Source: Paenibacillus oleatilyticus
Lineage (GTDB): Bacteria > Bacillota > Bacilli > Paenibacillales > NBRC-103111
Direction: 5' to 3'
DNA: 64,000 nucleotides
Assembly: GCF_018998565.1 (NCBI RefSeq)
Contig: NZ_JAHNZO010000014.1
Span: forward strand, 1 to 64,000
Shown here: positions 39,710 through 49,785 of the stretch, in pieces
Position numbering within the stretch: the first letter of the stretch is position 1
How the letters are laid out: every line of letters begins with the position of its first letter
Made by a program: the position numbers and the translations under genes
The notes under the pieces: generated by a model
What the model was told of the DNA's origin: nothing
The model's input: only the letters and a program-made list of their open reading frames with translations
Database searches by the model: none

Positions 39710-40420
39710 ATGAGTAATTTGATAAAGACCGTATTTTTCTTGATTTTATCGGCCTTTCTTACGCATCTGATTCCCTTCAGTGATTTTTTCCGCAATCTCG
39801 ATACGATGATTCACGAGTTCGGCCACGCGATCGTGACGTTGGCGCTCTCCGGCAAAGTAATGTACATCGAGCTGTTCGCGAACCATAGCGGCGTGACGTA
39901 TTCGCAGGTAACAAGCCGGTGGAGTCTCCTTCCGATTGCGCTGGCAGGGTACATGACGGCCTCGCTGTTTGCGCTCTTCATGTTCCGGATGCGGGCCAGT
40001 GACAAGCAGCGGCTTGGACTGCAGGTGATGACAGCGATCGCCATCGTGGCTCTGATCCTGTTCGTGCGCAACGAGTTCGGAATCTTCTGGCTGCTCGGCT
40101 TCATTATCTTGAATACGATCATGCTGGCGTTTATGCCGCGCTGGCTCAGCGATCTGTATTACCTGCTTCTGGCCTTCCTCACGCTGGAAGAGTCGGTTTT
40201 CGGACCGTTCTCGTTGATCCTGTATGCGTGGAACGATCCGGCGAAGGCGGGCGATGCGACGAACCTCAGTCTGGTGACTCCGATCCCGGCTATCGGGTGG
40301 GCCGTGCTGTTGACGCTGTTTTCCTTATGGTGCGCGGTACGGGCGCTGAAGTGGTTTCTCGGCGGCCGCAAGTCGTCACGTTCCTCTCGTCCCGCATACC
40401 GGCAGCAGTTCGAAGATTAA
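39710..40420 (+). CDS. M50B-like putative membrane metalloprotease
   Basis: A 236-residue membrane protein with an N-terminal helix followed by MIHEFGHAIVT, the HExxH zinc motif of M50-type site-2 proteases, then several helices (about 75-95, 103-120, 122-142, 150-175, 195-215). The second zinc-ligand motif of classical site-2 proteases is not obvious, as in the M50B-like group. Substrate unknown. GGAGG lies eight bases before the ATG. Confidence 0.75.
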   Translation: MSNLIKTVFFLILSAFLTHLIPFSDFFRNLDTMIHEFGHAIVTLALSGKVMYIELFANHSGVTYSQVTSRWSLLPIALAGYMTASLFALFMFRMRASDKQRLGLQVMTAIAIVALILFVRNEFGIFWLLGFIILNTIMLAFMPRWLSDLYYLLLAFLTLEESVFGPFSLILYAWNDPAKAGDATNLSLVTPIPAIGWAVLLTLFSLWCAVRALKWFLGGRKSSRSSRPAYRQQFED

Positions 40421-40458
40421 AGATTTTGTAAAAATACGCCTGGACGATCCAACAGGAT

Positions 40459-40487
40459 TTGTCAGTGCGTATTTTTTGTGGTATACT
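40459..40487 (+). promoter_or_regulatory. Promoter of secG
   Basis: TTGTCA, a 17-base spacer and TATACT, 55 bp before the start codon. Confidence 0.7.
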
Positions 40488-40541
40488 AAGCATGCTGTCT
40501 ATTTTCGGACAAGTCCGTTTATTTTTGCAGGAGGTGGAATC

Positions 40542-40781
40542 ATGGAATTAGCATTGAAGATCATCCTGGTCATCGCTTCGCTTGGCTTGATTGCGGCCGT
40601 ATTGCTGCAGCCGGGAAAAAGCGCAGGTTTGTCCGGTGCCATCTCCGGAGGGGCGGAGCATCTGTTCGGAAAGAAGAAGGCGCGGGGGCTGGAGCTGTTT
40701 TTGTCCCGTTTGACTATGGGTCTCGCCGTTGTATTCTTCGTCTTATCTTTGATTGTGGCGTACTTTGTAAGAGGCGCGTAA
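40542..40781 (+). CDS. secG: Preprotein translocase subunit SecG
   Basis: A 79-residue protein with two membrane helices (about 3-22 and 55-76) separated by the SecG loop LLQPGKSAGLSGAISGGAEHLFGKKKARG. It helps SecYE-SecA protein export. AGGAGGTGG precedes the ATG at 40542; the longer frame from 40476 includes promoter DNA. The secG-est-rnr-smpB-ssrA order is conserved in Bacillales. Confidence 0.95.
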   Translation: MELALKIILVIASLGLIAAVLLQPGKSAGLSGAISGGAEHLFGKKKARGLELFLSRLTMGLAVVFFVLSLIVAYFVRGA

Positions 40782-40794
40782 ACATAAAAAGGCG

Positions 40795-40828
40795 ACAGCA
40801 GGGGAATATTACTCCTGCTGTTTTTTTG
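40795..40828 (+). terminator. Terminator after secG
   Basis: ACAGCAGG pairs with CCTGCTGT, followed by TTTTTTT. Confidence 0.85.
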
Positions 40829-40913
40829 TAGCTTTTCACATGGATAGATCTCGCTCCAGGAAGGAAGGGACGGCCTGGAACATCCCGAAGGGTGCGAGAC
40901 GGAGGCGGGGCGC

Positions 40914-41717
40914 TTGAAACGAGTATACAAAACAACGGAGCCTTTTCGGCTGGAAGGTACCGGTGAGCGGGCGTCGACGCAGCTGCTGCTCATTCACGGC
41001 TTTACGGGGTCCCCGTCGGAGCTTCGGCGGCTAGGCTATTATTTGAACGATCTGGGCTATACTGTTAATGCGGTCCTGCTGCCGGGGCATGGCACGACGC
41101 CGGAGGACATGATCCGAACCGGTATGCACGATTGGTCCGGTCATGTGCTGCGCAGCTATGATGCGATGGCTGCCAGGCAGGCTCGCGAGGGCAAAATTGT
41201 GGCGATCGGCCATTCTATGGGAGGGCTGTTGGCTTTGGAGCTGGCGATGAAGCGAAGACTTGATGGCGTGGTTTCGCTGGCGGCGCCGATGTTTTTGTCC
41301 AGCCGCAAAACCTCGTTGGCCCTGGTGCTGCAGTATTTTATCAATTACATCGAACGGAGGCCGTCTGCTGCTGCACATTTGATGGAAGAAGCCTGTACAT
41401 ATGACAAGACGCCGGTCCGGTGCGTGGTCGATCTTCGGAAGCTGATGAAGCTCGTAAAAGCGAACTTGGGACAAGTGTCGGCACCGTTATTTGTCGGGCA
41501 GGGCATACAGGACGGGATGGTCCTTCCGAAAAGCGCAGAGTACATTTACCGGCATGTCTCCTCGCTCGTCCGTCAAATCGAGTATTACCCCCATTCCTCC
41601 CATGGCTTGCTGCTTGACGAGTGGCGGGAGCGGGTATACGAAGATATATCCCGTTTTTTGGCGAGGCTTGACCAGGCCGGGACATGGAAACAGGCGGTCG
41701 TGGAAAATCAGACATAG
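40914..41717 (+). CDS. est: Carboxylesterase (Est/YvaK type alpha/beta hydrolase)
   Basis: A 267-residue alpha/beta hydrolase with oxyanion region [12 protein letters not shown], nucleophile Ser in GHSMGG, and the acid and His of the triad in GIQDGMV and [11 protein letters not shown]. Relatives hydrolyse short acyl esters or monoacylglycerols. The start is TTG at 40914 after GGAGGCGGGG. The stop lies 29 bp before rnr. Confidence 0.88.
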   Translation: MKRVYKTTEPFRLEGTGERASTQLLLIHGFTGSPSELRRLGYYLNDLGYTVNAVLLPGHGTTPEDMIRTGMHDWSGHVLRSYDAMAARQAREGKIVAIGHSMGGLLALELAMKRRLDGVVSLAAPMFLSSRKTSLALVLQYFINYIERRPSAAAHLMEEACTYDKTPVRCVVDLRKLMKLVKANLGQVSAPLFVGQGIQDGMVLPKSAEYIYRHVSSLVRQIEYYPHSSHGLLLDEWRERVYEDISRFLARLDQAGTWKQAVVENQT

Positions 41718-41746
41718 GTTATAGAAAGAAAAGGCAGGTGAGAACA

Positions 41747-44221
41747 TTGATAACGCGTGAAGTTTTACTAGATTTTATGAAAGAGACGGCGTATAAGCCG
41801 ATGACGTATCATGAGCTGGAGCAGCACTTCGTGCTGGAGAGCGCAGAGGAGTTCAAAGCGTTTCTCAAGCTGCTCAATGAGCTCGAGAATGAAGGACTTA
41901 TTCTTCGTACGCGCAACGAACGGTACGGGGTGCCGGAGCGGATGAATCTGCTGCGCGGCAAGCTGCAGGCGCATGCCAAAGGCTTCGGCTTCCTCATTCC
42001 CGACGACCGGGATCAACCGGATGTGTACATCCATGCCAACGACATGGGGACGGCGATGAACGGGGATATCGTGCTCGTGCGGATCACGTCGAAGAGCCCG
42101 TCCGGCGGCCGGATGGAGGGCGAAGTCGTACGGGTGGTCACCCGGGGCAATACGCAGATCGTCGGTCTGTTCCAATCCCACGAGGAGTATGCGTTTGTTA
42201 TCCCGGACGACAAGCGGGTAGTGCGGGATATTTTTATTCCGAAGGAATCGTTCGGCGGTGCTATGGATGGCCATAAGGTCGTCGTAAAAATTGTATCGTA
42301 CCCGGAAGGACGAGCAGCGGCGCAAGGCGAAGTGGTGGAGATTCTGGGTCATAAAAACGATCCGGGCGTCGATATTCTCTCGATTATTCGCAAGCACCGG
42401 CTGCCCGAAGCGTTCCCGGATGAGGTGATGGAAGAAGCCTCGGCTGTCCCGGAGGTGATCGCGGAAGAGGATCTGAAGGGCCGCCGCGATTTACGCGGCA
42501 AACGTATCGTTACGATTGACGGGGAAGATGCCAAAGACTTGGACGATGCCGTCAACGTGGAGCGGCTGCCGAACGGCAATTATGTGCTCGGCGTGCATAT
42601 CGCTGACGTCAGCTATTATGTGCGCGAGGGCTCGCCGCTTGACAATGAAGCGTACAACCGCGGGTGCAGCGTGTATTTGGTGGACCGGGTCATTCCAATG
42701 CTGCCGCATCGGCTGTCCAACGGGATCTGCTCGCTGAATCCGCAGGTGGATCGGCTTACGATGTCCTGTGAGATGGAATTCGACGCGGATGCGAACGTGG
42801 TGCGCCATGATATTTTTACAAGCGTGATCAAGACAACCGAGCGGATGACGTATACGAACGTCCGCAAGCTGCTGAGCGAGGAAGCACCGGAGCCGGAGCT
42901 GCTGGAGAAATACGCGTACCTGATGGACGACTTCCGTCTGATGGAAGAGCTGGCGATGAAGCTGCGGTCGAAGCGGATGCGCCGCGGTGCGATCGATTTC
43001 GATTTTCAGGAATCGAAAATATTGGTCGATGCGGACGGCAAGCCGACGGATATCGTGAAGCGGGACCGGACGATCGCCGAGATGATCATCGAGGAGTTCA
43101 TGCTGGCGGCGAACGAGACGGTGGCGGAGCATTTTCATTGGCTCAAGGTGCCGTTCCTGTACCGGATTCACGAGGACCCGGACACGGAGAAGCTGCAGCA
43201 TTTTATGGAGTTCATTACGAACTTCGGCTATGTTGTCCGGGGCAAAGGCAATTCGGTGCATCCGCGGGCGCTGCAGACGCTGCTTGAGGAAATTAAGGGT
43301 ACAAAGGAAGAAACGGTCATCAGCACGGTGATGCTGCGTTCGATGAAGCAAGCGAAGTACGATTCGGAGAGTCTGGGCCATTATGGTTTGGCCGCGGAAT
43401 TTTACTCGCACTTCACGTCGCCGATCCGGCGTTACCCAGACCTCGTCATTCACCGCGTCATGCGCGAGGTGCTGGAGAGCGGTACGCTCAGCGAAGCGCG
43501 GCATGAGTACTTGGCTTCGCGGATGGACGATATTGCGAAGCAATCGTCCGAGCGGGAGCGGGTGGCGGTCGATGCGGAGCGGGAGACAGAGGCGCTGAAG
43601 AAGGCCGAATTCATGCTCGACAAAGTCGGTGAAGAATTCGACGGCATCATCAGCAGCGTGACGAGCTTCGGGATGTTCGTGGAGCTGGATAACACCGTAG
43701 AAGGGCTCATCCGTCTATCCGATCTGACGGACGACTATTACCACTTCCATGACGCTCAGCACGCGCTCATCGGCGAGCGCACGTCCAAAATTTATCGCCT
43801 TGGCGATGAAGTGAAGGTGCGCATCTCGCGGGTGAACATGGAAGAGCATACCATCGATTTCGAGATGGTCGACATGAAACCGCGGCCGCAGAAGATGAGC
43901 CTGGTCGACGCGCTGAACGCTGTGCGCAAGACCAAGCGCGACGGCCGTCCCGGCCGGGCAGGCAAAGCCGCCGCAGGCGCAGCACGCACTGGACGCGCAG
44001 AGCGCCCCGGGAAGCGCAGCGCAGGCGGCAACGGCCGCGGGAAGGGCCCGGCAGCCGCGAAGACGCGTGCGCTGGAGGCGGTGCGCACGGGCGAGGGCGC
44101 CACGGCGACCGGCCGTGCCGCAGGGCGCAAAAGCGCCAAAGCCGTGGGCAAGGCAGCCAAAGGCGGCGGCGTGGGCATCGGCTTCGCCAAGAAGAAGCGC
44201 AAAAAGACCGTCAAGCGCTAG
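41747..44221 (+). CDS. rnr: Ribonuclease R
   Basis: An 824-residue 3'-5' exoribonuclease. An N-terminal winged-helix segment (about 1-65) is followed by cold-shock-like OB domains, the RNB catalytic core with [15 protein letters not shown] near residue 260 and the S1 domain (about 625-715; [19 protein letters not shown]). A basic Gly/Ala/Lys/Arg-rich tail of about 95 residues ends [10 protein letters not shown]. It degrades structured RNA and works with SmpB and tmRNA on stalled ribosomes. I chose TTG at 41747, with AGGTG upstream; an ATG at 41684 would overlap est. The tail is longer than in B. subtilis. Confidence 0.93.
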   Translation: MITREVLLDFMKETAYKPMTYHELEQHFVLESAEEFKAFLKLLNELENEGLILRTRNERYGVPERMNLLRGKLQAHAKGFGFLIPDDRDQPDVYIHANDMGTAMNGDIVLVRITSKSPSGGRMEGEVVRVVTRGNTQIVGLFQSHEEYAFVIPDDKRVVRDIFIPKESFGGAMDGHKVVVKIVSYPEGRAAAQGEVVEILGHKNDPGVDILSIIRKHRLPEAFPDEVMEEASAVPEVIAEEDLKGRRDLRGKRIVTIDGEDAKDLDDAVNVERLPNGNYVLGVHIADVSYYVREGSPLDNEAYNRGCSVYLVDRVIPMLPHRLSNGICSLNPQVDRLTMSCEMEFDADANVVRHDIFTSVIKTTERMTYTNVRKLLSEEAPEPELLEKYAYLMDDFRLMEELAMKLRSKRMRRGAIDFDFQESKILVDADGKPTDIVKRDRTIAEMIIEEFMLAANETVAEHFHWLKVPFLYRIHEDPDTEKLQHFMEFITNFGYVVRGKGNSVHPRALQTLLEEIKGTKEETVISTVMLRSMKQAKYDSESLGHYGLAAEFYSHFTSPIRRYPDLVIHRVMREVLESGTLSEARHEYLASRMDDIAKQSSERERVAVDAERETEALKKAEFMLDKVGEEFDGIISSVTSFGMFVELDNTVEGLIRLSDLTDDYYHFHDAQHALIGERTSKIYRLGDEVKVRISRVNMEEHTIDFEMVDMKPRPQKMSLVDALNAVRKTKRDGRPGRAGKAAAGAARTGRAERPGKRSAGGNGRGKGPAAAKTRALEAVRTGEGATATGRAAGRKSAKAVGKAAKGGGVGIGFAKKKRKKTVKR

Positions 44222-44309
44222 TTCCCCTTGATTTCCGGGGATGGAGTTGGTACAATGGACTCCATCCCTCTGTTTGGAAATCGGTATGGGAAGGAGCGGC
44301 TACGGGGGC

Positions 44310-44789
44310 ATGAGCAAAAAAAGCGATGGAAAAGTGCTGGCGCAGAACAAAAAAGCGTCTCACGATTATTTTATCGAGGATACTTACGAATGCGGCCTGG
44401 TGCTGACCGGTACGGAGATCAAATCGCTGCGGCTCGGACGAGCCAATATCGGCGATGCGTTCGCGACGATCCGCAACGGCGAAGCGTTCGTGCACAATAT
44501 GCACATCAGCCCATTCGAGCAAGGCAACCGGTTTAACCCCAGCGATCCGACGCGGGCCCGCAAGCTTCTTCTCAAGAAAGTCGAGATTAACAAACTGCTG
44601 GGCCAATCGAAGCAGGAAGGCTATACGCTGGTGCCGCTCAAGGTGTATGTGCGCAACGGCTATGCGAAGCTGCTGCTCGGCTTGGGTAAAGGGAAAAAGC
44701 AATACGATAAGCGCGATACGGCGGCGAAGCGCGATGCTCAGCGGGATATTCAGCGAGCGCTGCGCGAGAAGCAGAAGGTCGCAAGGTAA
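44310..44789 (+). CDS. smpB: SsrA-binding protein SmpB
   Basis: A 159-residue OB-fold protein. It includes [39 protein letters not shown], and the basic C-terminal tail [18 protein letters not shown] that reads the empty mRNA channel. It delivers tmRNA to stalled ribosomes. The ATG at 44310 is preceded by AAGGAG at 13 bases and by a G-rich stretch; the longer frame from 44241 is less likely. Confidence 0.93.
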   Translation: MSKKSDGKVLAQNKKASHDYFIEDTYECGLVLTGTEIKSLRLGRANIGDAFATIRNGEAFVHNMHISPFEQGNRFNPSDPTRARKLLLKKVEINKLLGQSKQEGYTLVPLKVYVRNGYAKLLLGLGKGKKQYDKRDTAAKRDAQRDIQRALREKQKVAR

Positions 44790-44869
44790 CGTTTTGGCGG
44801 AAATTCGCCAGTATGTTTAGGTTCTGGTATCGCTTCCAACAACTCGCCCCTTCATTTTGCTCAAGGATA

Positions 44870-44878
44870 TGTTATAAT
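44870..44878 (+). promoter_or_regulatory. ssrA promoter (extended -10)
   Basis: TGTTATAAT with a TTCATT -35-like hexamer 16 bases upstream. It is placed about 120 bp before the mature tmRNA 5' end, so a precursor would be trimmed. Confidence 0.65.
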
Positions 44879-44997
44879 GAAAGGGCACTTGGGGAAGTGC
44901 ACAGCTTTTATAGCAGAAGTCAGCAGAAGTTGTAGGTAAGTTTTTTTCATAACCTTTTTAATTAGGGTCTCCCATCCGATGGGAGATCCACCTATGC

Positions 44998-45358
44998 GGG
45001 GACGTTCTTGGATTCGACGGGGATAGTTCGAGCATGGGTTGCGGGTAGTGGGGACGCGTCCGCTTTATCAACGCTAAAGCCAATTAAATGGCAAACAACA
45101 ACAACAACTCGCTTTCGCAGCTTAATAACCTGTGACGCGGCTTCTACCCTGCATCGCCCATGTGCCGGGATAGGGGCTCAACCTTAGTGGGATACGCTGT
45201 CTAGTCTCCGCCTGCGGCTAGCTGAAGAAGATAATCAGGCTGACCTAACGCGTAGCCGGTTACGGGGCGACGCTCGGGTGACATCAAAACTGTGACTACA
45301 CCCGTAGAAGCCTGTGTGGCGTTATCTTCGGACAGGGGTTCGACTCCCCTCGTCTCCA
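44998..45358 (+). ncRNA. ssrA: Transfer-messenger RNA
   Basis: The 5' end GGGGACGTTCTTGGATTCGACGG-type sequence begins at 44998 and its acceptor GGGGACG pairs with CGTCTCC near the 3' end; the T arm is GGTTCGACTCC. CCA is not encoded. The tag reading frame is best read from GGC at 45090 to TAA at 45123-45125, giving GKQQQQLAFAA, which ends in the small nonpolar residues expected of a degradation tag. It follows smpB as in other Bacillales. tmRNA genes are frequent integration sites, and accessory DNA begins immediately after this one. Confidence 0.95.
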
Positions 45359-45368
45359 TTTAAGTACA

Positions 45369-45406
45369 AAAGAGCACCGACCGAAAAAGGTCGGTGCTTT
45401 TATTTT
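45369..45406 (+). terminator. Terminator of ssrA
   Basis: AGCACCGACC pairs with GGTCGGTGCT, followed by TTTATTTT. Confidence 0.85.
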
Positions 45407-45610
45407 AGGAGAAACGAAAGCAGAAAAAATATAACATTTTATGTGTTATTTTTCCGATATAGATATAAGGATGAATAAGGCAGAGCAGATCCTAGCAAAA
45501 GTTTATTTTCAGTTATCGAAGAGGATGGGGCCAAGAAATCGGAATTACTTTTCGCAGAGTATTTTTGCAGCAAAATATTTAACCATGTCTTTCGTAACGG
45601 GGTGAAGTAG

Positions 45611-47623
45611 ATGAATAGTAGAACAATGATTAGTTTGTTTATTGTTTTCTTGTTGCTTCTCGGAGCCTTGGATTTTCGTGCCGGAGTTGCAAGTGCGAAT
45701 GACCGCCTTGATTTTAGGGAAGGCGATTACCTGGTAAGTCTCCTTCAAGAAGGGGATGGATACAATCGCGTTTTTAAATTCGCGCCGGGTAATCGAATTA
45801 CAGCTACGAATACGAAGCTTCGCTTGTTTATCAATGCACGTGAAATTGAGTCTAAGGAGTATACGGTTGATTATGAGAACAGCACCATAACGATGCGTAA
45901 TGCTCCCGACTTAGGGGCCGAAATTTCCATTAAATACTTAATCAGCCCTACCTTTGAATGGGGAGAAGGAGAGTCGGGCACGGACAAAATTGGAAATGCT
46001 CTTTCCGAGGGGGATGGTTCAACGCGAGTTTTTAAAGTAACTTCCCGTTATATTATCAACTCCAGTAAAAATGTCAGTTTATACATAGATGGTTCTAAAG
46101 TCCGATCTTCGGAATTTACCTTTAACCATGAGAATAATACGGTAACGGTCTTAGAAAAACGCCGGGCACCGGGCGCGAAGTCGAAAATTTACTTTTATTT
46201 TCCCAAAACTTCCATTGCCGGTGTCCAACCATCCCGCGGGGAATCTACATCGAATCCTCCGTCAGGCTCGGTTGCAGCCCCATCTACCAATACTTCCGTT
46301 AAACCGGAATTCCAAGTACCTGGCGGAGCAAGCTTTCCCGGCACAGTTGCGCTAAACCCGGATCATACACTCACGGTGAATACGACAGCTGCAACTTCAC
46401 AGCCGACCTATTTTACCTATTTAATGGTCAAAAATGCGAAGGGCAAGCTTGTTAAGCAAATCCGAGTTACCCCCAATAGCCCTTCAACTTATTCATTGAG
46501 CAAGCTTGGGCTGCCATCGGGGGGATATTACTTTTATTTGAAGACTGTCAATCAATCGGGTGGATTGGCGGCATCGATCCCTCAATTCGTTCCGATTAAC
46601 AATGAACCGCAAACTATTCAAGTCTTTATTGGCGGACAAATGCAAGCTTATGCACAGGCACCTGTAAATTGGAACGGTAGCACGCTTGTTCCGCTTCGGG
46701 CCATTTTCGAATCGCTCGGCGCAGCAGTGGAATGGGAAAGCACCACCCAAACGGTCACGGCAACAAGAGAAGGCAAAACGATCGTATTAACGATTGGTTC
46801 CGGTATAGCTTATGTGAATGGCGTTCCTGTAACTTTGAGTGCACCCGCACAATTAATCAATGGAAGCACCATGGTTCCTGTTCGATTCGTGAGTGAAGCT
46901 CTAGGGGGAGTTGTAGAGTGGAACGAGGCATCCAAGTCGGTTATTGTTTTTCAAAATAAGCCCGTTATTCCTACGACCGCTGAAAGCGAGAAAACTCCAA
47001 TCGAGGCGGGAGTGCAGGAACCGTCCGAACCGTCGGCTTCTTCGCCTATTTTACAAAACATATCGAAAGGGATTACGAATTCTTCCGATATCGTTTTTGT
47101 AATTGACGTTACAGGCAGTATGGGGGAAGTCATCGACTATGTGAAAGAAACGGTCAGCAGCTTCGTGGATTCCGTCCCATCCGGCTCTAATTTTGCTATC
47201 GTTGCTTATCGGGATATTAATTTTGTGGATATTTATAATCCGGATTTCGAGTTTTTTGATTTCACGAATAATAAAGATTTGTTAAAGGCGCAATTAGATA
47301 ACTTAGTGGCTTCCGGGGGAGAAGATCTGGAGGAATCCGGATTGGAGGCTATTGATATGGCGCTTCAAAAATTATCAGGGAGCAAGAACTCCAAAAGAAT
47401 CATCTTTATAACCGATGCCCCTGTTCACGATAAAGGCACCTCGCAAGGAATGTCCGGCTTCTTTCTCGAAGAAATTATCTCTAAACTGCAAACGAATCAT
47501 GTTACTCTTGATGCCATTGCACCGCAAAGCGGATTGGCCTACGAGCAAATTATCAAGCTTGTGCAAAGTAATCATGGTACCTTGTACGACATTAACGATG
47601 CCAATCTAATGCAGCTGCATTAA
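45611..47623 (+). CDS. Secreted protein with copper-amine-oxidase-type stalk and VWA domain
   Basis: A 670-residue exported protein. A signal peptide covers about 1-29. Two related segments at about 40-112 and 129-198 each contain an EGDG-x-x-R-V-F-K core. A Ser/Pro/Thr-rich linker lies near 205-235. The copper-amine-oxidase-like stalk domain spans about 333-445, itself two half-repeats (LVPLRAIFESLGAAVEW, MVPVRFVSEALGGVVEW). A von Willebrand A domain spans about 495-670, with the MIDAS motif DVTGSMG at 499. VWA domains bind ligands through a metal. GGGGTG lies before the ATG. The flanks are AT-rich. Probably a surface adhesion or envelope protein. Confidence 0.75.
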   Translation: MNSRTMISLFIVFLLLLGALDFRAGVASANDRLDFREGDYLVSLLQEGDGYNRVFKFAPGNRITATNTKLRLFINAREIESKEYTVDYENSTITMRNAPDLGAEISIKYLISPTFEWGEGESGTDKIGNALSEGDGSTRVFKVTSRYIINSSKNVSLYIDGSKVRSSEFTFNHENNTVTVLEKRRAPGAKSKIYFYFPKTSIAGVQPSRGESTSNPPSGSVAAPSTNTSVKPEFQVPGGASFPGTVALNPDHTLTVNTTAATSQPTYFTYLMVKNAKGKLVKQIRVTPNSPSTYSLSKLGLPSGGYYFYLKTVNQSGGLAASIPQFVPINNEPQTIQVFIGGQMQAYAQAPVNWNGSTLVPLRAIFESLGAAVEWESTTQTVTATREGKTIVLTIGSGIAYVNGVPVTLSAPAQLINGSTMVPVRFVSEALGGVVEWNEASKSVIVFQNKPVIPTTAESEKTPIEAGVQEPSEPSASSPILQNISKGITNSSDIVFVIDVTGSMGEVIDYVKETVSSFVDSVPSGSNFAIVAYRDINFVDIYNPDFEFFDFTNNKDLLKAQLDNLVASGGEDLEESGLEAIDMALQKLSGSKNSKRIIFITDAPVHDKGTSQGMSGFFLEEIISKLQTNHVTLDAIAPQSGLAYEQIIKLVQSNHGTLYDINDANLMQLH

Positions 47624-47678
47624 TTTTTGGACTAGCAAGCAGCCTGCACTCTACTCTGGGATCACGCAGAGGCGGCGG

Positions 47679-47730
47679 ATTGTGGTTTTGCCAAATGAAG
47701 TGCCCTCCGTCAAGTAGACAGTGAAAAAAG
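47679..47730 (+). mobile_element. Possible insertion-sequence end remnant
   Basis: After the 16-mer ATTGTGGTTTTGCCAA comes a stretch reading TGAAGTGCCC...TCAAGTAGACA, which resembles the ends of IS3-type elements from memory. No transposase gene is present. The 16-mer recurs exactly at 55865-55880. Confidence 0.3.
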
Positions 47731-47740
47731 AAAAAGCTCT

Positions 47741-47778
47741 GGCACCGGCCATATCGTTATGGTTGGTGCCATTTTTTT
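47741..47778 (+). terminator. Terminator downstream of the VWA gene
   Basis: GGCACC-N-CCATA pairs with TATGG-N-GGTGCC, followed by ATTTTTTT. Confidence 0.8.
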
Positions 47779-47901
47779 GCTGCTGAACTGAAAAGGTATT
47801 GCCTGTATTCCACAATTGCTGCTTACAGTTCTTCGTACGTATTGAACTTATTGAGATAAGTTCGTTCAGGTTTATAGGGAGTGGATTGAAAAGTCGCATA
47901 A

Positions 47902-48063
47902 AATGCGGCTTTTTCTGGTTTGACCCAAGCCATCACAGGATTTGACAGGCGATTCGGATTCAAGGCTTTGGTCGGCTGTATCGGCTTATTTTTCGTTTCT
48001 CCAATCATTTGGGCCGAGATGACGTTTAAAAAAAGATTGACTAAGAATGAAATCCAAGATAAA
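47902..48063 (+). pseudogene. Fragment of a small membrane-protein gene
   Basis: An open stretch of 53 codons without a proper start reads ...GFDRRFGFKALVGCIGLFF then VSPIIWAEMTFKKRLTKNEIQD and stop. One membrane helix is evident. I do not recognise the family. Its last about 30 bp and what follows are related to sequence at 49700-49780, so this debris belongs to the duplicated segment described at 48136. Confidence 0.35.
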
Positions 48064-48070
48064 CTTAAGC

Positions 48071-48118
48071 AGTAATTTAGTAAATCAGTAATCTAATAAT
48101 CCAGTAATTTAGTAAATG
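48071..48118 (+). repeat. Three tandem 16-bp repeats
   Basis: Units at 48071-48086, 48087-48102 and 48103-48118; the first and third are identical (CAGTAATTTAGTAAAT), the middle differs at four or five bases. Related CAGTAAAT motifs precede the intact paralogue at 49786. Confidence 0.8.
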
Positions 48119-48135
48119 GGAATGAGGGATAAAGT

Positions 48136-48368
48136 ATGAAATTACCTGCTGTCTTCAAGCACAGACCTATTGTCGTGTCGGAAAACTATGAGCAGGTTGA
48201 CTGTCGATTCGCCGGTAACACAGATGCGAAAGGTTTTTCCCTGGGGTTGGCCCAGCGCAGCGATAGAGGAAAGGCTGCTATTTCCACCAAGCTCTGAACG
48301 CAGATGACGAGATGATCGGCGAGCGTCTGCGTCCGTTATCGCAAATATTAAAGGATATGGGGTATTAA
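48136..48368 (+). pseudogene. Internally deleted copy of the DUF6530-like gene
   Basis: The first 54 codons (MKLPAVFKHRPIVVSENYEQ...) match the start of the intact gene at 49786, then reading stops at TGA (48295-48297). The last 26 codons of the family (ALNADDEMIGERL...MGY) follow at once in another frame. About 250 bp of the middle is missing, joined at CAAGCT, so the copy is dead. MFS gene 48371 starts 3 bp after its end. Confidence 0.8.
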
Positions 48369-48370
48369 AA

Positions 48371-49579
48371 ATGTTTTCCAATCGTTATGTTCGAACTATT
48401 ATCCTTTCCCGGGTGCTGCTGCAGTTGGGAATATGGATCCGGAACTATGCCGTCCTTCTTTATGTTACCGAATTGACAAATAATAACCCGGTTTATGTAT
48501 CGCTGATTTCGGTTGCGGAATTCGCTCCGATTTTTCTGTTCGGACTTATTGGCGGGACCTTTGCCGACCGATGGCGGCCGAAGAGGACAATGGTATGGAG
48601 CGATCTGCTGTCTGCCTTGTCCGTTGTGACTGTGCTGCTTGCCGTCATGAACGGCGGATGGATTGCTCTTCTCGTCGGATCATTTATTTCCGCCAGCCTG
48701 TCTCAATTTTCTCAGCCTTCGGGCATGAAACTATACAAGCAGCATGTGCTGGGGGATCAACTGCAGGGCGTGATGGCAATATCCCAAACTCTTGTTGCTG
48801 TCTTTATGGTGTTGGGTCCCGTTATCGGCACGTTTATTTTCATCCGGTTTGGAATTAACGTATCTCTGATTCTGACGGCAGTTCTGTTCCTGGGGTCTTC
48901 GCTGATATTATCATCACTTCCACGTGATGCGGAAGAACCGAAGTCCGGGGATGCCGGCAGCTTCATGAAGGAATTGACGGGCGGGCTGCGCTATATCGGG
49001 TCGAATCAATCCTTAAGAACACTCAGCCTGACTTTCTCGGCTGTCGGGTTAGCGTCAGGACTGACTCAGCCGCTTCAGATCTTCCTTGTCATCGAGAAAT
49101 TGGGATTGAACAAAGAATCTTTGCAATGGTTTGTTATGGCCAACGGGGCAGCCATGTTGGTAGGCGGAATTGCCATCATGGGGATAGCCAAAAAGGTGAA
49201 GCCGCAGCTGTTGCTCATGGTAGGCTTGCTTGTCGCCGCCGTCTGTACGATTGGAATAGGCGCCTCTACCACGATCTGGCTGACAATCGTTCTTTTGGTG
49301 ATCAGCGGTTTGTTTTACCCTTGTATTCAAGGCGGAATCCAGACGCTTATTGTGCGGAACACGGAAGGGGCATTTATTGGCCGGGTATCCGGCGCGATTA
49401 CGCCTGTTTTTATGGGGATGATGGTGATTGGCATGTTCCTATCCGGCTATTTGAAGGAATCGTTTTCCCTGTTGGCCGTATATGTCGTGAGCGGTGGTTT
49501 GATTATTGCCGGCGCACTTTTGCTAACCCCTCTTATTGCTGAGAAAGGACGAAAAGATGAGAGAGGAAAGGCATCATAA
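48371..49579 (+). CDS. MFS transporter
   Basis: A 402-residue major facilitator with about 12 membrane helices and the loop 2-3 motif GGTFADRWRPKRTM (family pattern G-x-x-x-D-R-x-x-R-R). It is probably an exporter of drugs or other small molecules; substrate unknown. It lies directly behind the broken DUF6530-like copy and may depend on translation or transcription from that remnant, as no strong ribosome binding site or promoter of its own is clear. Confidence 0.85.
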   Translation: MFSNRYVRTIILSRVLLQLGIWIRNYAVLLYVTELTNNNPVYVSLISVAEFAPIFLFGLIGGTFADRWRPKRTMVWSDLLSALSVVTVLLAVMNGGWIALLVGSFISASLSQFSQPSGMKLYKQHVLGDQLQGVMAISQTLVAVFMVLGPVIGTFIFIRFGINVSLILTAVLFLGSSLILSSLPRDAEEPKSGDAGSFMKELTGGLRYIGSNQSLRTLSLTFSAVGLASGLTQPLQIFLVIEKLGLNKESLQWFVMANGAAMLVGGIAIMGIAKKVKPQLLLMVGLLVAAVCTIGIGASTTIWLTIVLLVISGLFYPCIQGGIQTLIVRNTEGAFIGRVSGAITPVFMGMMVIGMFLSGYLKESFSLLAVYVVSGGLIIAGALLLTPLIAEKGRKDERGKAS

Positions 49580-49785
49580 CGGATTGACTATGGGGGCCTA
49601 AGGCAGATTAGTTTAGGATCATTTAAAACAGCGGTAGTCCGGGACTTTTTTCCGTCCAAGACTGCCGTTTGTTCATTTACCGGGGGCTTTTGACTCACGC
49701 GGATTGACTAACGTTGCAATCCAAGATAAGATGAAACAGTCATTTAGTGGGTCAGTAAATCAGTAAATGAAAAGAGGGAACGAAT

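Noticed and set aside
41684..41746. ATG start for rnr inside the end of est.
   Set aside because: It would add 21 residues that are a frame of est; TTG at 41747 has its own SD and fits the family start.
48071..48118. Tandem 16-bp units considered as a CRISPR array.
   Set aside because: Units abut without spacers, and no cas genes are present.
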